A stretch of 64,000 bases of DNA from Fluviispira sanaruensis (GCF_004295685.1 NZ_AP019368.1:2625501-2689500), one strand, 5' to 3'. Shown: positions 27,918-37,193, counted from the stretch's first letter. The notes: generated by a model not told the origin, from the letters alone. Made by a program: numbers and translations.

Positions 27918-28563
27918 TGCAAAATATATAGACAACGTAATTGAGCAAAAGATAAATTGGAATTCTATATTTGTGACTCATTCTAAGAAATATTGGGATC
28001 CTATGTTCCGTTTTTGTTTGAGTTTAACAAACAATAAAATAAATGCTGAAGATATTCATCAGACAGCTTTGTTTAAAGCACTTAAGGCATTCGCAAAATT
28101 TGTATTAAAATACAATGAAGAAATCCGTCACGAACATGAAATTAACGAATTGTTTTTAAAACCTGAAACTCAGTATCATTTTAAAAATTGGTTGTATAGA
28201 ATTATAAAAAATACCTATCTCGATGAATTGGAAATTCAAAAAAGATGGAATTTCGACACTTCAGAAGACTCCTTGGAAAAACTTTCAAGTGATACTTCAT
28301 CTCACTTTAGCCAAGTAAGTTCTCAACAAAATTTTGATATGAAAAAAGAAGAAAAGATTTTTTATCAACTTGCCTTAGATGACCATTGGAAAAAACGCTT
28401 TACTCAATTAAATGACCGGCAAAGAAGCATTATTTTTCTTGCTGCTGAAGACTATTCTTACAAGGAAATTTCTGCCATATTGGAAATTCCAATAGGAACT
28501 GTTATGAGTACGCTTTCACGCGCTCTCCAGAAGTTGAAGTCAAATTCATCAAATTTGGAATAA
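27901..28563 (+). CDS. ECF-like sigma-70 family RNA polymerase sigma factor
   Basis: A 220-residue sigma factor. Region 2 is visible in FCLSLTNNKINAEDIHQTALFKALKAFAKF and FKNWLYRIIKNTYLDELEIQKRW. Region 4 is visible in LNDRQRSIIFLAAEDYSYKEISAILEIPIGTVMSTLSRALQKLK, a helix-turn-helix for -35 recognition. The linker between them is longer than in most ECF factors. ATG 27901 lies inside the permease gene; ATG 27910 is an alternative. The next gene has the layout of an anti-sigma factor. The regulon is unknown. Confidence 0.88.
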   Translation: MATMDNAKYIDNVIEQKINWNSIFVTHSKKYWDPMFRFCLSLTNNKINAEDIHQTALFKALKAFAKFVLKYNEEIRHEHEINELFLKPETQYHFKNWLYRIIKNTYLDELEIQKRWNFDTSEDSLEKLSSDTSSHFSQVSSQQNFDMKKEEKIFYQLALDDHWKKRFTQLNDRQRSIIFLAAEDYSYKEISAILEIPIGTVMSTLSRALQKLKSNSSNLE

Positions 28564-28623
28564 AAAACTTTTTTTGATCGTTTATACTAATATAAGTATG
28601 GTCTCAGCATTGAGGTGTCTTGT

Positions 28624-29424
28624 ATGTTACAAAATGAAAATATGAATGAAAAGGAATTAGAAAGCTGGAAAAAGACAATAAAAAATCATTTTGAAACGTT
28701 TTCGTTAACAAAAGACAAAAAAAATGAACTTGAACTTTTGCTTTTAAAATCTGATAATTTTTCTCACAGAACTGCTATATCGCACAATAAACTCTTGAAT
28801 TTAAAAAAATTTAAGGGAATTTTAATTAAAAATCAAAAATTTATTTTTTCACATTTAGGAGTTGCAGCTATTGCTGCTATCGTCACTTTTGCCACTCTTG
28901 AGGGGTTCGAAAGTAACAATCACGATATTCTCTCAGAAATGGCTTTTTTACCCGATTCAGAATCATTACCTGCGGATTTCGATCTCGTGGGCGATGCTGC
29001 TGCTCTCCCCCAATTGACTTTGGAGTCACTGCCAAACCAAGCATTTAAACCTGTTATTCCGAAAAAAATTGCCCAGAAATATGAAGCCAATGAAGGACGT
29101 TTCTTTTATTTAAAAGGACAGCAAGGGGTGAGTATCTCTATGAAACCACTCGCACCCACTTTACCACATTCTACCTCTGAAATTCACTCAACTCGGCCAA
29201 GTACACTTTATATCGTTAAACTTTCACAGAAAAATGAAAATGCTTTTCCTAAGCAAAGAGTGTTGAGAAAAATCACCTCTTCCACAGGCAAAGTAAGAAG
29301 AGTTTATGCTTGGCAGGATGGCGCTTATGGCTATGCTATCGTTCAACCGCAAAATATCTCAGATGGAAGCCTCTCAGCAGATCCCTTTCAAACCAGTGAA
29401 GAAAATTCTCCCTTAAGCCCTTGA
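28624..29424 (+). CDS. Single-pass membrane protein, putative anti-sigma factor
   Basis: The 266-residue product has a cytoplasmic N-terminal helical domain (about 1-70), one transmembrane segment (HLGVAAIAAIVTFATLEGF, about 80-98), and a periplasmic domain of about 165 residues. This topology, plus position directly after a sigma factor gene, suggests an anti-sigma factor; there is no zinc-binding ZAS motif (HxxxCxxC), so the call is contextual. The ATG at 28624 is preferred, with GAGG 8 nt upstream. Confidence 0.6.
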   Translation: MLQNENMNEKELESWKKTIKNHFETFSLTKDKKNELELLLLKSDNFSHRTAISHNKLLNLKKFKGILIKNQKFIFSHLGVAAIAAIVTFATLEGFESNNHDILSEMAFLPDSESLPADFDLVGDAAALPQLTLESLPNQAFKPVIPKKIAQKYEANEGRFFYLKGQQGVSISMKPLAPTLPHSTSEIHSTRPSTLYIVKLSQKNENAFPKQRVLRKITSSTGKVRRVYAWQDGAYGYAIVQPQNISDGSLSADPFQTSEENSPLSP

Positions 29425-29461
29425 GGGAACAATGCACAGAGAAAGAAATAGAAGAAAGTTT

Positions 29462-30463
29462 TTATTTTTCAGGTGGCAATATATCGGGAGTCTGGGCAAT
29501 AAAATCTTGGGCTTTTAATTTCCCTGCACCAAAATCAAGAATAACAACGTTGCGACCATTTTCCTTAGCGTGATAAAGACATTCGTCAGCTCTTTTTACA
29601 GCCGCTTCTTTTGTATCATCCACAGAGTTTATTAAGGTAACACCCACACTTGTCGTCACAGGGATTTTAGTGCCTTGAAATATATATTCGTGATCTTGTA
29701 TTGCTGACCTAAACTTTTCTGCAGTAACTGCTGCTGCACGCTCATTTGCATCGAAAATAACAACCAAAAGTTCTTCTCCTCCATACCGTCCAAGAATATC
29801 CGATCGGCGTGAATTTTCTTTTAAAATTTTTGCTGTTTCAGTCAAAACAAAATCACCAGCTTGATGTCCATAGGTATCATTTACATTTTTAAATTTATCC
29901 AAGTCGAACATAATAATTGCAAGGCGAGGTTTAATATTATTTACTTTACAACGTTCAATTTCTTTAGAAATTTGATCTTCAAAATAACGGCGCGTGAACA
30001 AACCGGTGAGAGCGTCCGTTATTGATTGTAAGGACTTATCTTTATATTTAGTTTGCAAATTAGTTTCTGCAGTGACATCACGCATTAAAAGACAAACACC
30101 TAACATTTTTCCATCATCTTCATAATATGGATAGCTGCTAATAATTAAAGTAACTTCTTTTCTATTCGTTACATTAATAGCAGCAACTTCATCTATGCGA
30201 GTCGGATTGGGAGACTCTAAAAGTTGATCAATTGCAGATTGAGATGTACCTTGCATCGTAGTTAAGAGCATCTCTTTTAAGGTACCAATACGTCTCACAT
30301 CGATAGCACGCAATTCAATAATTTGACAAAAGGCAGAGTTAAACTTTAAAACTTTTTGTTCAACATTAATTAAAATAAATGCATCAAGAAATACGCGAGT
30401 AAAGTCTCTATGCACTTCGAATTTTTCTATCAATCGTGAGTCGAGAACACTTTGATTCTCCAA
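29462..30463 (-). CDS. PAS-GGDEF diguanylate cyclase
   Basis: The 333-residue product has a PAS-type sensor domain (about 15-140) and a GGDEF domain (about 155-320). The active-site loop is RYGGEELLVV, an accepted catalytic variant, and an RxxD inhibitory site (RRSD) lies 5 residues before it, so product feedback is expected. The enzyme should make cyclic di-GMP from two GTP. The start is TTG 30463, with GAGGTGG just upstream overlapping the stop of the STAS-domain gene, so the two are coupled. No transmembrane segment, so cytoplasmic. Confidence 0.93.
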   Translation of the reverse strand: MENQSVLDSRLIEKFEVHRDFTRVFLDAFILINVEQKVLKFNSAFCQIIELRAIDVRRIGTLKEMLLTTMQGTSQSAIDQLLESPNPTRIDEVAAINVTNRKEVTLIISSYPYYEDDGKMLGVCLLMRDVTAETNLQTKYKDKSLQSITDALTGLFTRRYFEDQISKEIERCKVNNIKPRLAIIMFDLDKFKNVNDTYGHQAGDFVLTETAKILKENSRRSDILGRYGGEELLVVIFDANERAAAVTAEKFRSAIQDHEYIFQGTKIPVTTSVGVTLINSVDDTKEAAVKRADECLYHAKENGRNVVILDFGAGKLKAQDFIAQTPDILPPEK

Positions 30464-30472
30464 AATTCCACC

Positions 30473-30940
30473 TCAACGTTTTAAAAAAACAAAATACTCA
30501 TCTTCTAATTCTTCTGTTTGCATTCCACATTCATCCGATTCACATTTTGGAGCATTTGGAATTGTTTTTGAAGGAAGTGAAGACGTTTCTATTAATTTTT
30601 TTTCTTCTTTATTACAAACTTCGCAAATATAATTCACAAAAAAACTTGCAACCGAAGCTTTTCCTAAAAAACTTGGAATCATATTTATTTGCATTATAAC
30701 ATCGGGCGTGCACTCATAAAAAATAAGGCTGCGCCCCTCTTCTATAGAGCGTAAAAAACTGACCCAAGCACGAACACCTAAAGAATTGATGCTTTTAACT
30801 TGCGAGAAATTAAACCCAACTTTTTTAACATCTTTAAGCTCGAGAAAAAGATCTTTAAACGTCATTTCAGAGTCTTCATTGATCAGACCCATTAACGTTA
30901 TCATTTTTCCATCTTCTTGCTGCATGATGGAGTATTCCAC
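30473..30940 (-). CDS. STAS-like domain protein with cysteine-rich C-terminus
   Basis: The 155-residue product has an N-terminal region (about 10-95) that reads as a STAS/anti-anti-sigma-like fold: ITLMGLINEDSEMTFKDLF, then KVGFNFSQVKSINSLGVRAWVSFL, where the serine in INSLGV occupies the usual phosphorylation region. The tail carries CxxC (CEVC) and later CESDEC, likely a zinc-binding knuckle. The start is GTG 30940 after GGGAGGGGG; ATG six codons later is possible. It is coupled to the diguanylate cyclase and probably controls it or reports to it. Confidence 0.7.
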   Translation of the reverse strand: MEYSIMQQEDGKMITLMGLINEDSEMTFKDLFLELKDVKKVGFNFSQVKSINSLGVRAWVSFLRSIEEGRSLIFYECTPDVIMQINMIPSFLGKASVASFFVNYICEVCNKEEKKLIETSSLPSKTIPNAPKCESDECGMQTEELEDEYFVFLKR

Positions 30941-31027
30941 TTTTTCCCCCTCCCATAGAGAATCACATGAGTATTCTCAATAGAGTTTAGCAATTTTTTA
31001 AAGGAGTAAGATTTTTAGGAGAGATTC

Positions 31028-31056
31028 TTGACATTATAGGAAACGATTACTAAATG
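31028..31056 (+). promoter_or_regulatory. Possible promoter of tRNA-Leu
   Basis: A consensus TTGACA -35 (31028-31033) is followed after 17 bp by TAAATG (31051-31056), a poor -10. The start of transcription would be about 40 nt before the tRNA. Confidence 0.3.
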
Positions 31057-31102
31057 AGTAATTGGCAGATAGATGAACTGTAAAAGCATCTTCACCATCT
31101 GT

Positions 31103-31188
31103 GCTCTTGTGGCGGAACTGGTAGACGCGCGCGACTCAAAATCGCGTTTCCATCGGAAGTGGGAGTTCGATTCTCCCCGGGAGCACCA
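31103..31188 (+). tRNA. tRNA-Leu (CAA)
   Basis: An 86-nt class II tRNA with a long variable arm and encoded CCA. The acceptor GCTCTTG pairs with CGGGAGC. The anticodon stem is CGCGA/TCGCG and the loop CTCAAAA gives anticodon CAA, reading TTG codons. The D-loop region GGCGGAACTGGTAGACGC is typical of leucine tRNA. Confidence 0.93.
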
Positions 31189-31408
31189 TTTACGTATTTT
31201 CCAACTAGACTCATCCTAGATTATTCAATTATTAGAACTTTTTAATTTCAATTTTAATGCAATAAAAAGCTTATAGACTTGAATGTTCAGCTTTAAATTT
31301 CCCTTGTCAAACGGGAAAAAATGAGGCATGGTTTCGGTTTCTAGGAATGATTTTCTAAGGAAAATTCGTTCTATTTTTATTTTATTCAATAAATTTAAGG
31401 GGTTAAAC

Positions 31409-31558
31409 ATGACTTCACCTACAGACAAGACAAATCGCTGCCGCGAAGCCAAAAAGGTAAAAATGGGCAAGAAAGATAAAAATAAACTCCGCAGAACTGG
31501 AACAACTCCAAGCTTGTTCACACTCAACAAGCCTACTCCAAATGAGCTTAAAAATTAA
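31409..31558 (+). CDS. Small basic protein (49 residues)
   Basis: A strongly basic 49-residue protein: MTSPTDKTNRCREAKKVKMG, then KKDKNKLRRTGTTPSLF and a short polar tail. It resembles small KKxKNxLRRxGTTP-type proteins seen in several deltaproteobacteria-like genomes; I cannot name the family. ATG 31409 has AAGGGG about 6 nt upstream, which is better than the longer frame beginning at 31328. Its charge suggests RNA or DNA binding, possibly ribosome-associated, given infC just downstream. Confidence 0.7.
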   Translation: MTSPTDKTNRCREAKKVKMGKKDKNKLRRTGTTPSLFTLNKPTPNELKN

Positions 31559-31757
31559 AGTTCTGGTTAAAAGTTATCATTTTAGGGAAGAGATTCCTCA
31601 TGCATCGACAGGTTAAATATTGCATTTCTCCTGTTTATGCTGAGAATTTTCTTCTCTTTTTTTATTTTTTATGGAAGACATGATAGATTCTGATTGATAT
31701 AGTAAAAAAAGACTATACATTCCTCTTATTCATTTTTTAAAGGAGATTGCACACAAT

Positions 31758-32312
31758 ATGCGTCCAATGGGAAACCAACAAACTCGTACACCTGCTCAAG
31801 ATGGTCCACGTATTAACGATCGTATTAAAGCCACAGAAGTCCGCCTGATTTCAGATACCGGCGAACAAGTTGGCGTTTTACCAATCCGCGAAGCTCTTAT
31901 GCGAGCAGAAGAGCTAGGACTGGACTTAGTTGAGGTTTCACCTGACGCAAAGCCACCTGTATGCCGTCTTATCGACTATGGTAAATTCAAATACCAACAA
32001 AGCAAAAAAGCTCAAGAAGCCAAGAAAAAGCAAGTTGTTATTGAAGTCAAAGAAATCAATTTAACTCCAAATATTGATAAACATGACATCGAAACAAAGC
32101 AAAATCATATTAAACGATGGGTGGCTGAAAAAGCGCGCGTCCGCGTTGGAGTCAAATTCCGTGGCCGCGAAATGTCTCATATAGATCTTGGTTATAAAGC
32201 TCTGCAAGAGCTTATGACAGGCCTCGAAGAAATTGTTATTCAAGAGGCGCCACCCCGCATGGAAGGACGCCGCCTCGTTGTCACTCTCCTTCCAAAAAGC
32301 GATAAGGTATGA
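31758..32312 (+). CDS. infC: Translation initiation factor IF-3
   Basis: The 184-residue product has both IF-3 domains: the N-terminal GPRINDRIKATEVRLISDTGEQVGVLPIREAL, and the C-terminal domain with VKEINLTPNIDKHDIETK, VRVGVKFRGREMSH and PRMEGRRLVVTLLP. It prevents premature subunit joining and checks initiator tRNA. The start is a plain ATG rather than the ATT/ATC seen in some infC genes; AAAGGAG sits about 12 nt upstream, a longish spacing. It is followed not by rpmI-rplT but by a CpdB-like gene overlapping by 4 nt. Confidence 0.97.
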   Translation: MRPMGNQQTRTPAQDGPRINDRIKATEVRLISDTGEQVGVLPIREALMRAEELGLDLVEVSPDAKPPVCRLIDYGKFKYQQSKKAQEAKKKQVVIEVKEINLTPNIDKHDIETKQNHIKRWVAEKARVRVGVKFRGREMSHIDLGYKALQELMTGLEEIVIQEAPPRMEGRRLVVTLLPKSDKV

Positions 32313-34132
32313 CAACCAATTATCAGAGATGTGAATTAGCTATTTTAGAAACCTCTGATCTACACTGCAATGTCGTTCCACACGACTATTACAATGATGT
32401 AAAAATCGAGCATTATGGATTAGCCAAAACAGCCTCTCTGATAAAAAAATTTCGTAAAATTTACGAAAATAATCTTCTGGTTGACAATGGCGATCTTTTA
32501 CAAGGCTCTGCCCTTGCGGACCTCGTCGCACGGGTTCACCCACTTAAGAAAAATGAAATCCATCCTATCTTAAAAGTCATGAATATTCTGAACTTTGATA
32601 TTGCTACAGTTGGCAATCATGATTTTAATTATGGCCTGGATTTCTTATTGAATGTCGTTCAAAAAGCAAAATTCCCCTTTATCTGCTCAAATGTTTATTA
32701 CTATAGCGAAAATGCAAAAAACAAGCGTGGTCAGAGAATATTACCGGGTCATTATATAATAGAAAAAAAACTCAGTTGCAATGAAACCATTAAAATTGGT
32801 TTTATGGGCGTCGCTCCCCCGCAAATTATGACTTGGGATAAACATATTTTACTTGGAAAAGTTGTTGTCCAAGAGATTGTTGAAGCTGTTAAAGAGCAAG
32901 TTAAAGAATTAAAGAAAAAAAAAGTAGACCTTATTTGTGTTTTAGCACATAGCGGAATTTTACCATTAAAATACAATTTAGGTACAGAAAATGCAGTCTG
33001 TGAAATTAGCACAGTAAAAGGTGTTGATGCCATATTCTCTGGACATGCACACAGCGTTTTTCCTGGTGGTAAAATTTTTAATAATCTTGAAAATATGCAT
33101 ATTGATAACACGATTGGTAAAATCAATAATGTACCTGTTGTTATGCCTGGGGCATGGGGAAGTCATTTAGGAATAATACGTTTTTTATTGGAAAAAAAGA
33201 ATAAAAAATGGAATATCTTACAATCATTTTCTGAAGTTCATAATGTTAAAGAAACAACTGCTGATTCAGAAGTTCTTGCCGCGATTAAAGATGACAATGA
33301 ACACACTCTGATGCATATAAGATCGACTGTAGGCGAAAGTAATATACATATTTATTCCTGGTTTTCTACCTTACAGCACACTTTGGCTTCGCAAATCATC
33401 CAAGAGACTGGAGTCGAATATGCAGCAAAATATCTTGCACAAACTGAATGGAAAAACCTCCCTATTTTGTGTTCATTTGCACCAGTAAATACAGGTGGGC
33501 ATGGCAGTCCATATATTCATATTCAAAAAGGTCCCCTCGCAATAAAAGATATTTCAAATCTTTATCCTTATGATAATGAAATAAAAGTTGTACTCATCAA
33601 TGGAGAGCAACTCAAAGAATGGCTCGAATTTTCTGCACAAGCATTTCTGCAAATAGATATTGAATCCGATAAAGAAATATCTTTATTAAATCCATTTTAC
33701 CCTTCATTTAATTTTGATTGTATATCTAATATTGAATACAATATTGACGTTACTGTACCATTAGGTAACCGCATAAAAAATCTAATTTATAATAATATAC
33801 CAATATCTCATAAGCAACAGTTTGCACTTGTCACAAATAATTACCGCGCATCGGGAGGGGGAAACTTCCCAAATTTCGATAAATTAAAAACGATTGTCGA
33901 CTCCACAGAATTCTTTAGAGATATATTGATTGAAAAAATTAAAAAAATAAAAACTCTCGATCTCAAACTCACAAAAAGTTGGTCTCTTCTACCAACACCT
34001 TATTGTAAAGCAAAAGTGTTTTTTGAAAGCACAATGGATTCTATTCCTTTTCACCCCCCATTCTTATCTGTGATATCAACAGATCCCAAAACAAAAAGAG
34101 TCAAATACGCCGTAGATACGACAAAATTTTGA
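32309..34132 (+). CDS. cpdB: CpdB-like 2',3'-cyclic nucleotide phosphodiesterase/3'-nucleotidase, no signal peptide
   Basis: A 607-residue metallophosphoesterase plus 5'-nucleotidase C-terminal domain. The dinuclear metal-site motifs are visible: TSDLHCN, VDNGDLLQGS, TVGNHDFNYG, CVLAHSG and FSGHAHSVFPG. The C-terminal domain has the YRASGGGNFPNF nucleotide-binding segment. NVVPHDYYND near the N-terminus matches CpdB rather than UshA. Family members are normally periplasmic, but this protein begins MTTNYQRCELAILETSDLH with no signal peptide, so it looks cytoplasmic. The ATG overlaps the infC stop (ATGA), implying coupling. Confidence 0.88.
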   Translation: MTTNYQRCELAILETSDLHCNVVPHDYYNDVKIEHYGLAKTASLIKKFRKIYENNLLVDNGDLLQGSALADLVARVHPLKKNEIHPILKVMNILNFDIATVGNHDFNYGLDFLLNVVQKAKFPFICSNVYYYSENAKNKRGQRILPGHYIIEKKLSCNETIKIGFMGVAPPQIMTWDKHILLGKVVVQEIVEAVKEQVKELKKKKVDLICVLAHSGILPLKYNLGTENAVCEISTVKGVDAIFSGHAHSVFPGGKIFNNLENMHIDNTIGKINNVPVVMPGAWGSHLGIIRFLLEKKNKKWNILQSFSEVHNVKETTADSEVLAAIKDDNEHTLMHIRSTVGESNIHIYSWFSTLQHTLASQIIQETGVEYAAKYLAQTEWKNLPILCSFAPVNTGGHGSPYIHIQKGPLAIKDISNLYPYDNEIKVVLINGEQLKEWLEFSAQAFLQIDIESDKEISLLNPFYPSFNFDCISNIEYNIDVTVPLGNRIKNLIYNNIPISHKQQFALVTNNYRASGGGNFPNFDKLKTIVDSTEFFRDILIEKIKKIKTLDLKLTKSWSLLPTPYCKAKVFFESTMDSIPFHPPFLSVISTDPKTKRVKYAVDTTKF

Positions 34133-34208
34133 TTGCGTATAAAGTAAATCATTTAATATTCACATACATCGTTTAAAATTAAGATAGAAAATGTCTGGGG
34201 TGAATATA

Positions 34209-35705
34209 ATGTTTAAAAGATTTAGCATTAAACAAAAAATGATTTATTGGAATATCTTAATAATTATTATCTTTGCAGGAATTCTTTTTTTTATAATGAA
34301 CAATTCCTTGGAACATATTCTAAAAGAAAAAGAAATACAAATAAAACACATCACAGAAACGTCTTATGGCATCATTAAAAAATACATTAATCTTGAAAAA
34401 GAAGGTAAAATGACCCGCAAAGAAGCTATGGAGACAGCGGAAAGTATTATTGAACATGCTCGTTATGATGGAACAAATTATGTATTTATCGACGACATTG
34501 ACCAAAGACAAATTGTAAATCCAACAAGACCTGAATTTAAAGGACAACTCCAGCCCACTCCTCCAGAAACAATGGCTCGGTTAGTCAATAGTATGAAGCA
34601 GAATAAAGAGGGTGATTATTTCCACTTCTTTACAAAAAAACCTGGTCAAGAAGGAACATTTAGAAAAATTGCTTATGTAAAACCAATACCTGAATGGCAA
34701 TGGTTCGTCGGTACCGGAACATATATTAATGACATAGATGAACAACGCTGGGACTATATTATAGAATTGACAGCGATTTCAGCTGTCATCACATTCTTTC
34801 TCATGTTTGGCGGCATTTTTTTTGCGAATCTTATTTCTGTCCCTTTAGCAAATTTATCTGCAAGTTTGTTAAAATCAGCCGCTAATATGGAAGAAAAATC
34901 GAAGCATTTAACACAAATGAGTGAAAATGTCGGAAATTCCTCTAAAGAACAAGCGAGCTCTATTCAAGAAACTGCAGCTGCCATTGCTGAAGTCACCAGT
35001 ATGATCACAAGAACTTCCGCGCTAACAGTGCAATCTGGAAGTCTGGCGCACAAAATATCGGATGGCACTGCGCAAGGCGGAGATGCTGTGCAAAGAATGG
35101 TAAATTCTATGGAAGCCATCCAAGAATCAAGCCAACGTCTTTCAGATATTGAAGCAATCATTAAACAAATTGAAACTAAGACAATGGTTATCAATGAAAT
35201 TGTAACCAAGACAGAACTTCTATCCCTCAATGCATCGATTGAAGCTGCACGTGCGGGAGAATACGGCAAAGGCTTTGCGGTGGTGGCAGAAGAAGTCGGC
35301 AACCTCGCAAGCACGAGTGGTCGATCTTCCAATGAAATTAGAGATCTCCTTGAAAAAAGTCGGGGAAGTGTCCAAGAAATCTTACAAATGACTGTCGAAA
35401 GAGTCACTGAAGGACAAAATAAAACAATTGAAGTGAAAACAACATTTGAAAAAATCACTGCTGATGTCAATGAAATAAATACTCAAATGGCACAGATAAC
35501 AGAAGCCACCCACGAGCAAGAAATAGGGGTTAAGCAAATAGCAAGTGCAATGGCTAAAATTGATGCTTCTGCGATTCAAAATACAAGTAGCGCCGAAAAA
35601 TCCATCACTGCTTCAAACGACGTATTTAATATAAGTAAAGATTTAAAAGACATTGCCCATAAAACAGACGATATTATTTTTGGAGAAAAGAAAAATTGCA
35701 CTTAA
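34209..35705 (+). CDS. Methyl-accepting chemotaxis protein with single Cache domain
   Basis: A membrane chemoreceptor of 498 residues. TM1 is about residues 10-30. A periplasmic single-Cache (sCache_2) domain contains YDGTNYVFIDD and WQWFVGTGTYINDID. TM2 is about 185-210. The signalling domain has the tip [34 protein letters not shown]. This tip differs from the [17 protein letters not shown] tip of the soluble PAS receptors in this window but matches that of the two dCache receptors. ATG 34209 is chosen, with GGGGTG about 6 nt upstream. Its end overlaps the FecR-domain gene by 10 nt. Confidence 0.93.
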   Translation: MFKRFSIKQKMIYWNILIIIIFAGILFFIMNNSLEHILKEKEIQIKHITETSYGIIKKYINLEKEGKMTRKEAMETAESIIEHARYDGTNYVFIDDIDQRQIVNPTRPEFKGQLQPTPPETMARLVNSMKQNKEGDYFHFFTKKPGQEGTFRKIAYVKPIPEWQWFVGTGTYINDIDEQRWDYIIELTAISAVITFFLMFGGIFFANLISVPLANLSASLLKSAANMEEKSKHLTQMSENVGNSSKEQASSIQETAAAIAEVTSMITRTSALTVQSGSLAHKISDGTAQGGDAVQRMVNSMEAIQESSQRLSDIEAIIKQIETKTMVINEIVTKTELLSLNASIEAARAGEYGKGFAVVAEEVGNLASTSGRSSNEIRDLLEKSRGSVQEILQMTVERVTEGQNKTIEVKTTFEKITADVNEINTQMAQITEATHEQEIGVKQIASAMAKIDASAIQNTSSAEKSITASNDVFNISKDLKDIAHKTDDIIFGEKKNCT

Positions 35706-37180
35706 AAATAAATAGAATAATATTAATTTTAATTTTATTTATGCTATTTCCTCTATATTCTTTTGCAGACGAAGAAGAAATTGGGAAAATAGAAAATATT
35801 ATCGGCTCAGCAGAAATTATTGTTAATAATTCTCGCATTGAATTAGAAAAAGACACAACTATACACTCATCAGATACAATTATAACGAAAGACAAAACAT
35901 TCGTTAAAATATTATTTTTTGATGGTGCAGATATAATATTATACGAAAATACCCAAATTAAAATTAAAGAATATAAATTTAAAATCGACGCAGAAAAAAA
36001 GAATTTAAAAGGTGTTTTTGAGGATATCAAAGGGAAAATCCGCTTTTTTGTAAAACCTGCAAAAAATACAGAAAATGATGTAAAGTATAAAACCAACAAT
36101 GCTGTCATGGGAATCCGTGGAACAGGAGGCGTTATTGTTGCTCAAGGCAGTCAAAAAACACAGCTCCTTGTCACATCTGGTAAAGTTGATTTCAGTAATC
36201 CTGCCGCTCCTGATAAAATCGTTCAAGTGAAAGAAAATCAGTGGGGAGAAATGCGCGGCGAAAAACCACCGGCACCTCCCAAACCTGCAACACCTGAAAT
36301 TATAAAAAATTTAGCTATCGACATACCAGAAGGTTTTGAATTAACTAAGAGCGGAGAAGATGATAAAGAGAACAAAAAAGAAGAAGACAAAAAATTAAAT
36401 AATTCGAACCCTACTGGGCCACTACCACCCGTTGAATCGCCAACTGGTGCCGCGGATGATGATGAAGAAGACTCAAATAAAGAAGACAACAACAGTGACA
36501 GTGACAATAATAATTCAAATAAAAATGAGGTTGACGAAATATTCAGAATCGGACCAACAGTCAGTATTGGCTTATACCAATATCTTTCAATAGGAATAGA
36601 AATGCGTATTTTAAAATTTCTGGGCTTGAGTGTTAATATAGGAGGAGCTCCTGGTAAAATGAATCTGAAGGATTTTCCTAATATTGGCAATAAAATAAAT
36701 AATAATAATCAACCAGAAATAAATAACATAAAAGCTTCATTTTTTCATGTAGAAGCACGAGCTGTTATCTATCCTTTTAAAGGTAGTTTTTTTATTGGCT
36801 CCGCTTTTGGCATGCGCAAACTAGATGTACAAGCAGACACCTGTATCTACGTAACAGTTAGCTCACAGAGCGTTTGCGTACCCGCAAATGGTGGGATAAA
36901 AATCAATACAACTTATGCGACGCCACAGTTTGGTTGGTTATTTGTTTGGGACAGTGGTTTTAGCATCGGAACGGAGCTTGGTGCACAGATACCTTTGAGT
37001 ATGAGTTCGAATAACTATTATACAAATCTAAATAATTCGAATCAAACGGCCTATTCTCAAGCAATCAGTTCAGGAAATTATCAAGATTTTCAAAACACAC
37101 TTCAAACCAGATTACCTGATTATTTTAACCATCAGGTTTTACCATTTTGGAATATATTAAAAATTGGTTGGCTTTTTTAA
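35696..37180 (+). CDS. FecR-domain protein with C-terminal barrel-like region
   Basis: A 494-residue exported protein. After the signal peptide (cleavage near SFA) comes a FecR domain (about 25-180: IGSAEIIVNN, ILFFDGADIILYENTQI, AVMGIRGTGGVIVAQG). An acidic, low-complexity linker follows (about 215-275, runs of D, E, N and S). The C-terminal region reads like a small outer-membrane barrel (GPTVSIGLYQYLSIGIEMRI... ending IGWLF). The start is TTG 35696, with GGAG 10 nt upstream inside the chemoreceptor gene. The domain mix suggests a surface-linked envelope protein; its link to the coupled receptor is unknown. Confidence 0.8.
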   Translation: MHLKINRIILILILFMLFPLYSFADEEEIGKIENIIGSAEIIVNNSRIELEKDTTIHSSDTIITKDKTFVKILFFDGADIILYENTQIKIKEYKFKIDAEKKNLKGVFEDIKGKIRFFVKPAKNTENDVKYKTNNAVMGIRGTGGVIVAQGSQKTQLLVTSGKVDFSNPAAPDKIVQVKENQWGEMRGEKPPAPPKPATPEIIKNLAIDIPEGFELTKSGEDDKENKKEEDKKLNNSNPTGPLPPVESPTGAADDDEEDSNKEDNNSDSDNNNSNKNEVDEIFRIGPTVSIGLYQYLSIGIEMRILKFLGLSVNIGGAPGKMNLKDFPNIGNKINNNNQPEINNIKASFFHVEARAVIYPFKGSFFIGSAFGMRKLDVQADTCIYVTVSSQSVCVPANGGIKINTTYATPQFGWLFVWDSGFSIGTELGAQIPLSMSSNNYYTNLNNSNQTAYSQAISSGNYQDFQNTLQTRLPDYFNHQVLPFWNILKIGWLF

Positions 37181-37193
37181 ATAAACATTAATT

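Noticed and set aside
31740-31757. infC starting at the in-frame ATT 31746
   Set aside because: Although infC often uses ATT, this codon touches the AAAGGAG site with no spacing, so ATG 31758 is the workable start.
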